Positions 34,748 to 42,469 of a DNA stretch of 64,000 nucleotides are shown here, in pieces. Positions within the stretch are counted from its first letter, which is position 1; each line of letters begins with the position of its first letter. Source of the stretch: Belliella aquatica (GTDB taxonomy: Bacteria > Bacteroidota > Bacteroidia > Cytophagales > Cyclobacteriaceae); assembly GCF_014637795.1 (NCBI RefSeq), contig NZ_BMFD01000001.1, positions 34,508 to 98,507 of the forward strand, given 5' to 3'. The position numbers and the translations under genes were made by a program. The notes under the pieces were generated by a model that saw nothing but the letters and a program-made list of their open reading frames with translations, did no database searches and was not told the DNA's origin.

Positions 34748-35416
34748 ATGTCAAAAATCAAACACCTATTAAGTCCTTCTGACAATCCCGAATCTATCGG
34801 GAATAAGTTCAGAAGTAGACGTTTTTTTGTATTTGAAAGCTTAATTAAAGAAAATTTTCCAATTGGCTCTGAGCTAAATATCCTAGATGTAGGTGGCGCT
34901 GCATATTTTTGGAAGGACAAGGATTTTTTAAATAAATACAATGTTAAAATTATTTTACTCAATTTAGAAGCCTCAGAAACAGGACATCCTCAGCTGAAAT
35001 CAGTTATTGGAGATGCGACTGATCTGTCTGAATACGAAAATGAAACATTTGACTTGGTGTTTTCCAATTCTGTTATTGAGCATCTTTATACTTGGGAAAA
35101 TCAAGTCAAGATGGCCAATGAATGTGTTCGCGTAGGTAAAAAACATTTTATCCAATCACCCAATAAGCATTTTATCATAGAAGCTCACTATACGCTTCCT
35201 TTTGCACAATATCTCCCAAACAAACTCCTATTTGACATTCTTACAAAAACCAAGCTTAGTCAGACCCGAAAGTGGGATCCTGATGCAGCCAAGCAATATC
35301 TTGAGGAAATCAGGTTACTAACCGGAACTGAAATGAAAATGCTCTTTCCAAATTCTAAGATCTATAAAGAGAAGTTTCTTGGTATGACCAAATCATTTGT
35401 TGCACATAATCTTTAA
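34748..35416 (+). CDS. Class I SAM-dependent methyltransferase
   Basis: A 222-residue protein with the SAM-binding motif LNILDVGGAAYFW (about 40-52), an acidic residue at the end of the second strand (LNLEAS), VIGDATDL and the FDLVFSNSVIEHL motif IV/post region. The fold is that of methyltransferase 11/25-type enzymes. The substrate is unknown; the setting next to a polysaccharide-initiating transferase suggests sugar or lipid methylation. The ATG at 34748 is preferred over a TTG at 34742. Its stop overlaps that of the convergent DUF4221 gene in a shared TTAA. Confidence 0.83.
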   Translation: MSKIKHLLSPSDNPESIGNKFRSRRFFVFESLIKENFPIGSELNILDVGGAAYFWKDKDFLNKYNVKIILLNLEASETGHPQLKSVIGDATDLSEYENETFDLVFSNSVIEHLYTWENQVKMANECVRVGKKHFIQSPNKHFIIEAHYTLPFAQYLPNKLLFDILTKTKLSQTRKWDPDAAKQYLEEIRLLTGTEMKMLFPNSKIYKEKFLGMTKSFVAHNL

Positions 35417-36588
35417 TCTTTTTCTCTCAATTCATAAATATAATAGCACTGATACTCTTTTTCAAAATCATGTATTTCGGCTTGATCTCCGTATTGTAAG
35501 TATCTGTTGGGTCCAACATTAAGCTGAATTTTTCCAGGTAAATTCCATTCAACAGGTTTCCCTACTTGCTTTCCATCTTTGATATAGAAATAGTATTTTT
35601 TTCTAGATTCTGTTTCTAATCTCTGTTGCTCCTCACTTGGATTCTCAAAAACCATATTTAGATCAGAACCTGTTCTATAGCCAATTAATATCTCATCACC
35701 ATAACCTGTAATCTCAAAGAAAGCACCACCAAATTTGACGTTGTTTCCTCTATGCTCTTGAACAGCGGCTCTTGTAGCTTCTTCTAGAGGAACAGTTATC
35801 AACTTATTCGGCGTGATTCTTTCCAAGTTGATCTTATTGACAATCTTGAAATTGTCATTAGGATCCATTTGATACAAGATAGAATCACCCCACATCATAC
35901 TAGAAATTGAAGTAGAATTTAAATCAGAAAAGTAGATAGGATTATCCATAAAAGGAATAAAAACTCCTTGCTTGAAAGCACTGCTTTCATCAATTTTTCC
36001 ACCCTTTTTAATTTCGCCTGTCTTGACATTCTGCAAATGAACCATATTCAGGGTATCAAAATAATCCACTGGATAAGTTTGTAAAAATGCATCATTCATA
36101 TTCACAACGGCAGAAATATTCCCATCTTTGGTTTTGAAAGTGCTTAAATTATCTCGAGTGAAATTGATCAGTTTAAACCGAATCCCTTGCTCAAATGGAA
36201 AGCTCCTTTGAACTTTCAGATTCAAATCATAAACGAAGGTTTTCCCATCTGTAACCACCATAATCTCATCCCCTACAAAACCAACCCTAGCGGTTACTAA
36301 CCCAAAAGCATCAGGCCCCTCTGCTAGTGTATTCTCTGCTACAATTTGTCCTTTTTTGTCAATGATCATAAACCTACCCTCCATACTCATCTGAGGAATG
36401 ATCAAGTACAGCTTCTTTTCGTGATGATAGTCTAGAATATGGACAGTCTTCAAAATATCGATGACTAAGGAATCCACTTTTACAAATTCGAATTCTTTAT
36501 TTAAATCAGAGTTTGAAGAACTTCCTCCACAGGAGTAAATACCGATGATGAAAGAAGAAATCAAAAGAAGCAAAAGGAGTTTTTTCAT
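35413..36588 (-). CDS. DUF4221/6-bladed beta-propeller lipoprotein
   Basis: A 391-residue lipoprotein with a hydrophobic signal and lipobox Cys20 (IYSC) followed by GGSSS. The body consists of propeller-like repeats typical of DUF4221/TolB-like Bacteroidota lipoproteins, with the ENTLAEGPDAFG motif where the family has a G-P-x-E/D-x turn. No enzymatic residues are seen; ligand or peptide binding at the envelope is the usual guess. A related but shorter protein is at 61322-62239. A TTG-N20-TAGGTTTG promoter ends 3 bases before the ATG. Confidence 0.78.
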   Translation of the reverse strand: MKKLLLLLLISSFIIGIYSCGGSSSNSDLNKEFEFVKVDSLVIDILKTVHILDYHHEKKLYLIIPQMSMEGRFMIIDKKGQIVAENTLAEGPDAFGLVTARVGFVGDEIMVVTDGKTFVYDLNLKVQRSFPFEQGIRFKLINFTRDNLSTFKTKDGNISAVVNMNDAFLQTYPVDYFDTLNMVHLQNVKTGEIKKGGKIDESSAFKQGVFIPFMDNPIYFSDLNSTSISSMMWGDSILYQMDPNDNFKIVNKINLERITPNKLITVPLEEATRAAVQEHRGNNVKFGGAFFEITGYGDEILIGYRTGSDLNMVFENPSEEQQRLETESRKKYYFYIKDGKQVGKPVEWNLPGKIQLNVGPNRYLQYGDQAEIHDFEKEYQCYYIYELREKD

Positions 36589-36591
36589 AAT

Positions 36592-36622
36592 CAAACCTAT
36601 TTCTTATTTAGTTAAAAATCAA
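36592..36622 (-). promoter_or_regulatory. Promoter of the DUF4221 gene (TTG-N20-TAGGTTTG)
   Basis: On the minus strand a TTG (36620-36622) is followed after exactly 20 bases by TAGGTTTG (36592-36599), then ATT and the ATG at 36588. The predicted start of transcription is at or near the start codon, so the mRNA may be leaderless. Confidence 0.6.
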
Positions 36623-36694
36623 CTAAAGTAGACTTTATTTTATATATAGAAATTAATTCTGAAATTGAATTTTAATTATCAAACCCTCTACATC

Positions 36695-37156
36695 ATGAAG
36701 AATATTTTCACTACACTTTTACTCGGTATTTCATTGTTCACTTTGGTCCAAGCCCAGACCCAGCCCTATCTCAATCTGGAAAATGCCACAAAAATTGCTG
36801 ATGCGGCGCAGGAGAAAGCCATTTCCGAAAACTGGAATGTAGTCATTTCGATTCTTGATCAAGGAGGAAATTTGATTTTGCTGAGAAGAATGGATGGCAC
36901 ACAAATCGGAAGCATTGAAATCGCGCAACTCAAAGCCAAAACTGCTTTTGAATTCAAACGCCCTACAAAAGCATTTGAAGATATGATCAAAGGCGGTGCT
37001 GTACATTTGACTACCATGCCTATCACAGCTGTGGAAGGAGGCCTTCCAATCTTCAAAGATGGAATCATCATTGGATCCATCGGGATATCTGGAGTGACAT
37101 CCGCCCAAGATGGCATCATCGCTGAGGCTGCGCTAAAAGCTACAGGATTTATGTAA
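36695..37156 (+). CDS. Exported GlcG/HbpS-family protein
   Basis: A 153-residue protein with a signal peptide (about 1-20, ending VQAQ) and the DUF336/GlcG fold: LNLENATKIADAAQEKA, VVISILDQGGNLILLRRMDG and the C-terminal DGIIIGSIGISG segment. Relatives bind haem or cobalamin (HbpS) or are encoded with glycolate or diol metabolism genes; no such partner is next to this gene. The ATG at 36695 is chosen because it starts the signal peptide. Its 3' end overlaps the convergent cupin gene by 8 bp. Confidence 0.85.
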   Translation: MKNIFTTLLLGISLFTLVQAQTQPYLNLENATKIADAAQEKAISENWNVVISILDQGGNLILLRRMDGTQIGSIEIAQLKAKTAFEFKRPTKAFEDMIKGGAVHLTTMPITAVEGGLPIFKDGIIIGSIGISGVTSAQDGIIAEAALKATGFM

Positions 37157-37631
37157 GTATTTGGATAATTTCTTCGTGCTCGGGAAATTTTGGCAAGAGC
37201 TCTTCTTTACTAAAAAGTTTAAAATCTTCAAAATTAAATCCTGGTGCAACGACACAAGAAACTAAGGAGTAAGAATCATACTCATCTACTGTAGACCCAA
37301 AAATCACCCCTGCAGGAACCATCTGTTGGGGCCTATTTTCTTCACCGGCAGGACCCACTTTTATCTTTTCATATTGCCCACTTTCATCAATCACGTGCAC
37401 TGTCAATGGTGATCCTTCATGATAAAACCACATTTCGTCACTCTTGATCTGGTGAAATTTCGAAATATTGTCAGAGGTCAACAAAAAGTAAATTGAAGTC
37501 ATGATACTTCGTTCTCCAGAAGCAGTGTTAACTCCTAAATCAGATCTGTATATCTCTTTATAAAACCCTCCTTCTGGATGTGGCCTCAAATCCAATTGAG
37601 CAACCAACTCATCTATTCTAAACTTACTCAT
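37149..37631 (-). CDS. Cupin DUF985-family protein
   Basis: A 160-residue single cupin domain with the DUF985 (cupin_5) signature: LRPHPEGGFYKEIYRSD, SIYFLLTSDNISKFHQIKSDEMWFYHEG and LVSCVVAPGFNFEDF. The conserved histidines and glutamate suggest a metal-binding barrel. Members are similar to sugar epimerase folds but their activity is unknown. It overlaps wecB by 4 bp (ATGA type), so it is translated with wecB and may act on a product of the same sugar-nucleotide pathway. Confidence 0.87.
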   Translation of the reverse strand: MSKFRIDELVAQLDLRPHPEGGFYKEIYRSDLGVNTASGERSIMTSIYFLLTSDNISKFHQIKSDEMWFYHEGSPLTVHVIDESGQYEKIKVGPAGEENRPQQMVPAGVIFGSTVDEYDSYSLVSCVVAPGFNFEDFKLFSKEELLPKFPEHEEIIQILT

Positions 37632-38722
37632 CCGTATAATTCCATAATTTTATCCACAATTCGCTCAGCTGTCTTTCCATCCCAAAGCGGGATTCCTTGA
37701 TAGGATTTCCATTTCCCTTTCATTAATTTTTCCATAAAAGGTGCTAAGTTTTGAGGATTTGTACCAACCAATTCATTTGTGCCCAAGTGTATGGTCTCCG
37801 CTCTTTCTGTATTGTCTCTCAAAGTCAAACAAGGTACGTTCATCACGCTTGCTTCCTCGGTAATTCCTCCAGAATCAGTGATCACTGCAAAGGCATTTTC
37901 CACCAAGTAATTGAACTCCAAATAACCCAAAGGATCCACAAGGTGCAAGTTGGAATAGGCAATTCCAAGATTCACCAAGCTCTTGGCAGTTCGAGGATGA
38001 ACAGGGAAAATAATCGGCATGTTATTACTCCCTTCAATAATTGCATCAATCATTGCTTTAAGTTGCCCTTCCTGATCTACGTTGGCAGGTCTGTGCATCG
38101 TGAGTACGAAGTATTTTTTAGCTTCCAAAGCGTCAAATACTACTCCTTCTGGTTTTTGGAATTTTGATCTGTTAGCCAATAGTGTATCGATCATGGTATT
38201 GCCTACATAATGGATCTTTTCTTTGGCAAACCCTGCTTTGTGTAGATTTTCATTTGCTATCTCCGAGGTGGTAAAGAAATGATCACAAATGCTATCTGTC
38301 ACCATTCTGTTGATCTCCTCTGGCATTGTCAAATCCCCAGATCGTATTCCCCCTTCTACATGGGCCACGTCAATGCAAAGCTTCTTGGCAGTGATCGAGC
38401 AAGCCAAGGTAGAAGTCACATCACCCACCACAATCACCAAATCTGGTCTATTGGTTTCCAGCTCTTTTTCAAAAGCAATCATCACAGCAGCAGTTTGCTC
38501 CGCCTGAGAACCTCCCCCAGCAGCTAAGTTGACATTAGGTTCAGGAATGTTCAATTGATCAAAAAAATCACCTGACATTTTTTTATCATAATGTTGACCA
38601 GTATGCACTAATCTAAACGAGATTCTAGCTCCGTCCTTTATCTGCGCCTTAATCGCATGTATGATTGGGGCTATTTTCATAAAATTAGGTCTAGCACCTG
38701 CTACCAATGTGATCTTGATCAT
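37628..38722 (-). CDS. wecB: UDP-N-acetylglucosamine 2-epimerase (non-hydrolysing)
   Basis: A 364-residue cytosolic enzyme converting UDP-GlcNAc to UDP-ManNAc, precursor for surface polysaccharides. The GARPNFMKIAP start, HTGQHYDKKMS, HVEGGIRSGDLTMPEEINR, HRPANVDQ and TDSGGITEEA motifs are all present, and length is normal. It forms a two-gene operon with the cupin gene. It may supply the polysaccharide begun by the WcaJ-like enzyme about 4 kb away. Confidence 0.93.
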   Translation of the reverse strand: MIKITLVAGARPNFMKIAPIIHAIKAQIKDGARISFRLVHTGQHYDKKMSGDFFDQLNIPEPNVNLAAGGGSQAEQTAAVMIAFEKELETNRPDLVIVVGDVTSTLACSITAKKLCIDVAHVEGGIRSGDLTMPEEINRMVTDSICDHFFTTSEIANENLHKAGFAKEKIHYVGNTMIDTLLANRSKFQKPEGVVFDALEAKKYFVLTMHRPANVDQEGQLKAMIDAIIEGSNNMPIIFPVHPRTAKSLVNLGIAYSNLHLVDPLGYLEFNYLVENAFAVITDSGGITEEASVMNVPCLTLRDNTERAETIHLGTNELVGTNPQNLAPFMEKLMKGKWKSYQGIPLWDGKTAERIVDKIMELYG

Positions 38723-38905
38723 ATTAAATTTACATTATTTCGAATAGCTAAATTAGCTATAAATGATGGGGAGACAAAGCCCCACAAATTCGGATTATTG
38801 AACTAGAATTAGACATTTTGTAGATTAATTTCGTTTATTTGTAGGCTAATTGAAATCCAATTGCTTGTTTTTTAGGTATGTGGATTCAATCAAAAGATTT
38901 GTAGC

Positions 38906-39571
38906 ATGAGAGTTAATTATAAAAAACCATTTCTTAATTATTTTTTCGGGTTCATCATTCTTATTTCCGCAGGTGCTTGCCAAGATGAATTACTTGGGGA
39001 AGAAAAGATATACTCAAATAATTTTAATCAGTTAGACCTTAGAAATTTCAATAATTCGAGACTTTTTGTATTTGAAAATGATACGATTATGGGCTTTTAC
39101 CATAATGAAGAGGTGTGGGTAAAACTATACGATATTCCACCACACAGTGCTTTAAAAATTACTATTGAAGTTTTGGCCCATGACAGTTGGGATGGTAATT
39201 TGGATGATGGGGTCTCTGGACCTGATTATTGGTACTTTAAGCTTGATGATGAAGAGGTTTATCGAACCACATTTTCAAATAGTGTTTGTGTTTCCACATA
39301 TTGTTTAAGGCAATCCTATCCAGAGCAATTTTTCAAGCAAAATTTTCCAAAAGAAGGTGCAGTCCAAACCAACCTTCCTGGGCTATGCAGTACTGCTGGG
39401 GTACCAAACAACACAACAAGATATTCCATCACCAAAACATTTCGACATTTTCAAGACAGCGTGAAAATAACAATGGGAGATGAATTGATGCAAACTAACG
39501 CATTCAGTCCACTCTGTGATGAAAGTTGGTCAGTGAGTAAAATTGAAGTAAGTGCAATGACGGTAAGATAA
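38906..39571 (+). CDS. Lipoprotein of unknown function, upstream of wzi-like gene
   Basis: A 221-residue lipoprotein with signal and lipobox Cys26 (SAGAC), followed by an acidic stretch. The mature part appears to be a beta-sandwich with an Asp/Trp-rich loop (AHDSWDGNLDDGVSGPDYW) that may bind calcium, and four later cysteines (in VCVSTYC, GLCS and LCDES) that could form disulfides. I do not recognise the family. It is 12 bp upstream of the Wzi-like gene and probably co-transcribed, so a capsule or surface role is possible. Confidence 0.65.
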   Translation: MRVNYKKPFLNYFFGFIILISAGACQDELLGEEKIYSNNFNQLDLRNFNNSRLFVFENDTIMGFYHNEEVWVKLYDIPPHSALKITIEVLAHDSWDGNLDDGVSGPDYWYFKLDDEEVYRTTFSNSVCVSTYCLRQSYPEQFFKQNFPKEGAVQTNLPGLCSTAGVPNNTTRYSITKTFRHFQDSVKITMGDELMQTNAFSPLCDESWSVSKIEVSAMTVR

Positions 39572-39583
39572 GTAGGTTAGGGT

Positions 39584-41278
39584 ATGAAGACATTAATTAA
39601 AATCAATTTTGTATTTCTATTTATTCTCTTGGTTTTAGGAGAATTGACTGCACAAACACTTCCACTTAATACACCGGGGATGGAAGAATATATGAGAAGG
39701 AAACAGCTTCTTGGAGAATTAAATATAAACAGTTCGTTTTCTATACGCCCGCTATACCCTGCGCAAGCTTTTGATCGATATACCGGCTTAGATTTAGACA
39801 GTACTTTTAATGATTTTGATACCTCGGCAACGAACAGAAGGTTTGGAAAGAAAGATCAAGGCACCTTTTTATTAATGCCGATGACCATTTTGAGTCAATA
39901 CAACTCGGATCTTACTTTCGGTCAGAATGACGGAGCTATGATTCCAAATAAGGGAATGCAAACCTTATACAGCCTTGGCTTTTTTGCGAGTTATGGGATT
40001 TTTAGCATTCAATTCCAGCCTGAGCTTATTGTCGCTGAGAATAAGGAATTTGTAGGGTTTCCGATAGAACATCAGTCTACAATCCTTTATTATTATGAAT
40101 ATCTGAATCGAATCGATATGCCAGAGCGATTCGGAACAAGCAGGTATCGTAAGTTCCTTCCGGGGCAATCTAGCATAAGAATCAATCCTGGTGCTTTCTC
40201 TATTGGTCTATCTACAGAAAATCTTTGGTGGGGACCTGCAAAAAGATCTTCCTTGATTTTAAGTAACAATGCTCCCGGCTTTGCACATTTGACCGTCAAT
40301 ACAAGAAAACCAGTTGAAACTGCCATTGGCCATTTTGAGGGACAGGTCATCGCAGGTCATTTAAATAGTACCAATTACGAACTTCCTCACCAAGACTATA
40401 TTTTTCAGCAAAATACAGTTCACATTCCTAAAAGAGAAAATGGTGAGAGATATCTCTCAGGTTTAATATTAACCTATCAACCTAAATGGGTACCAGGACT
40501 TTCTTTGGGCTATGCTTCTACCAATCACATGTATCGCGCTGATATGGATGAACTGAAGGATTACTTACCGATCTTTAATGGTGAGAAAAAATTCGGTCAG
40601 GTAGAAAATGAAAAAAGAGATCAAAGACAACAATTCAGCTCAGGTTTTTTTAGATGGTTGAGTCCAGAAGGACACTTTGAGTTTTATGGAGAATACGGCA
40701 CTAACGGAAATAGCAGAAGACTCATGGATTTTTTGGTCACTCCTGAAAGAAATCGCGGTTTTACTTTCGGATTCAGCAATATGTTCCCACTCAAAAAACA
40801 AGAACAATACATTCAACTTAGTGCTGAGATGACTCAAACTGGTCAAACTATCCGAGAAAGTATCCGAAATTTAGACACTTGGTATATTCATGATCATATT
40901 AGACACGGCTATACCCATCAAGGACAGGTTTTGGGTATGGGTTATGGACCTGCTGCAAATGTAAATTGGCTAGAAGTCAGTTGGGTGAAAAAATACAATA
41001 GAATTGGATTCCAATTTGAAAGAATCGTGTACAACAATGACTTTTATTACTTCCGAATGGAAACCTCGAAAGACTGGAGAAATAAGTATATCGACCTTGT
41101 TCCAGGATTATTTGCAGATTGGAGATTTGGAAATCTACTTTTGAGTGGAAGCCTACAATATGTGAATACCTTGAATTACAAATGGTACCTTGAAAATGAT
41201 CCAGATTTTTACTTTGTACCAGGAGATGATAGAAAAAATGTAATGGGAAAAATTGGCCTTTCTTACATTTTAAAGTAG
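39584..41278 (+). CDS. Wzi-like capsule assembly outer-membrane protein
   Basis: A 564-residue protein with a signal peptide (about 1-23) and an extended beta-barrel pattern of the Wzi family, which in Klebsiella and E. coli binds capsule to the outer membrane. Supporting segments are RINPGAFSIGLSTENLWWGPAKRSSLILSNNAPGF (in parts, GLSTENLWWGP is the clearest) and the C-terminal barrel strand GLSYILK. It follows a lipoprotein gene. Because no complete capsule locus is visible, its partner polysaccharide is uncertain. Confidence 0.85.
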   Translation: MKTLIKINFVFLFILLVLGELTAQTLPLNTPGMEEYMRRKQLLGELNINSSFSIRPLYPAQAFDRYTGLDLDSTFNDFDTSATNRRFGKKDQGTFLLMPMTILSQYNSDLTFGQNDGAMIPNKGMQTLYSLGFFASYGIFSIQFQPELIVAENKEFVGFPIEHQSTILYYYEYLNRIDMPERFGTSRYRKFLPGQSSIRINPGAFSIGLSTENLWWGPAKRSSLILSNNAPGFAHLTVNTRKPVETAIGHFEGQVIAGHLNSTNYELPHQDYIFQQNTVHIPKRENGERYLSGLILTYQPKWVPGLSLGYASTNHMYRADMDELKDYLPIFNGEKKFGQVENEKRDQRQQFSSGFFRWLSPEGHFEFYGEYGTNGNSRRLMDFLVTPERNRGFTFGFSNMFPLKKQEQYIQLSAEMTQTGQTIRESIRNLDTWYIHDHIRHGYTHQGQVLGMGYGPAANVNWLEVSWVKKYNRIGFQFERIVYNNDFYYFRMETSKDWRNKYIDLVPGLFADWRFGNLLLSGSLQYVNTLNYKWYLENDPDFYFVPGDDRKNVMGKIGLSYILK

Positions 41279-41290
41279 GATTAAGTTCGT

Positions 41291-42430
41291 TTAAAGCACT
41301 TCATTCAGCCCAAAATAAAAGGCTCGCTGATCTCCAAAAGCAATATCTATCCTGATATTGAGTCCTTCGGGATTCAACTTGTAACGAAATCCAAATCCAG
41401 CACCATATTTCATTCTATTGACACTAAATTGACTTAGTTGGCCACTTACTTGGCCTGCGCTCCCAAAAAACACCATTCCGAAATTTCTATAAATCGGTAA
41501 TCTATATTCTGCCTGATGTACCACGGCATGCCGATCTCTGTACCGACCTTCAAAATAACCCCTCATCAAATCACTCCCTCCAATCAATGAAACATGCTGA
41601 AAGGGTGGATTTCCTGTTGTAAAGCTCCAATAACTTTGAACAGCCAATACCTGATTTTTATAAGGGTTGAGATACTTTCTCAAATCCAAGGTATACTGAT
41701 TGAAAGTGAAATTACTTCCCAAAAAATCCTGAAAACTCATCCATGAAGCACTATTGTACCACCCAGTTTTTGGTTGGAAAATATTGTCTCTCGTATCATG
41801 ATTCAAAACCAATCCTAAACCAGAAAGCCGCTGACCATCAGAACCAGCTACCTCAGCCCTGTCTAAAATCCCTCCCATTTCCTTCTTATAAATATCATCG
41901 ATACGGAATTCATACCTCGGACCAAGATAAAGTCCTTTGACTATTTGCCTTTCGTAGTTGACATGAAAATAGGCATAACGAGTGGAGTAAAACTCTTCAT
42001 TTGTTACATCAAGTTCATTTCCAATTCCATAAAATTTGAATGGGTAATCCGTCAACTCTAAACGGGCATTAATGTATTCCTTATTTTCATTGGCCCATAG
42101 CTCAAGTTCAGTAGTGAAAATCGCTTGATTGTTCAAAGTATAAAGAAAAGTAATAGGCAAAGATGAAGGACGCAAAAGTGGATTTGTGTCATTTTGATAT
42201 CTGAAAATCCGGATTGCTCTAGCTCCCAAGCCAAGATTCGTCTCAGGAGAATAGACTACCGCAGGAATAAATGACCACTTCTCTCCCGAAATCAAGTCCA
42301 CTGTTTTATCAGCAAAATCAAACAGCTTTTCAATCACTCCTGATTTAGAAGTTGAATCTGTTTCTACAGCAACCTGAGCATAAAGTGTGGTGCTTATTAT
42401 AAATAAAAAAGCTGCCAATGTAATTTTCAT
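41291..42430 (-). CDS. BamA/TamA-superfamily outer-membrane protein (surface antigen-like)
   Basis: A 379-residue outer-membrane barrel with a signal peptide (about 1-19). The C-terminal half matches the Omp85 16-strand barrel, including the LIGGSDLMRGYFEGRYRD segment that corresponds to the conserved VRGY/F loop, and FGFRYKLNPEGLNIRIDIAFGD near the end. No POTRA domain is evident; it is a short, POTRA-less form common in Bacteroidota. The ATG at 42430 is preferred over the upstream TTG. It lies 39 bp downstream of a TonB receptor gene and is probably in its operon. Confidence 0.85.
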   Translation of the reverse strand: MKITLAAFLFIISTTLYAQVAVETDSTSKSGVIEKLFDFADKTVDLISGEKWSFIPAVVYSPETNLGLGARAIRIFRYQNDTNPLLRPSSLPITFLYTLNNQAIFTTELELWANENKEYINARLELTDYPFKFYGIGNELDVTNEEFYSTRYAYFHVNYERQIVKGLYLGPRYEFRIDDIYKKEMGGILDRAEVAGSDGQRLSGLGLVLNHDTRDNIFQPKTGWYNSASWMSFQDFLGSNFTFNQYTLDLRKYLNPYKNQVLAVQSYWSFTTGNPPFQHVSLIGGSDLMRGYFEGRYRDRHAVVHQAEYRLPIYRNFGMVFFGSAGQVSGQLSQFSVNRMKYGAGFGFRYKLNPEGLNIRIDIAFGDQRAFYFGLNEVL

Positions 42431-42469
42431 CGGCAGCAAAGTTAAGCTATGAATTCTTTCAAGCAAGAA

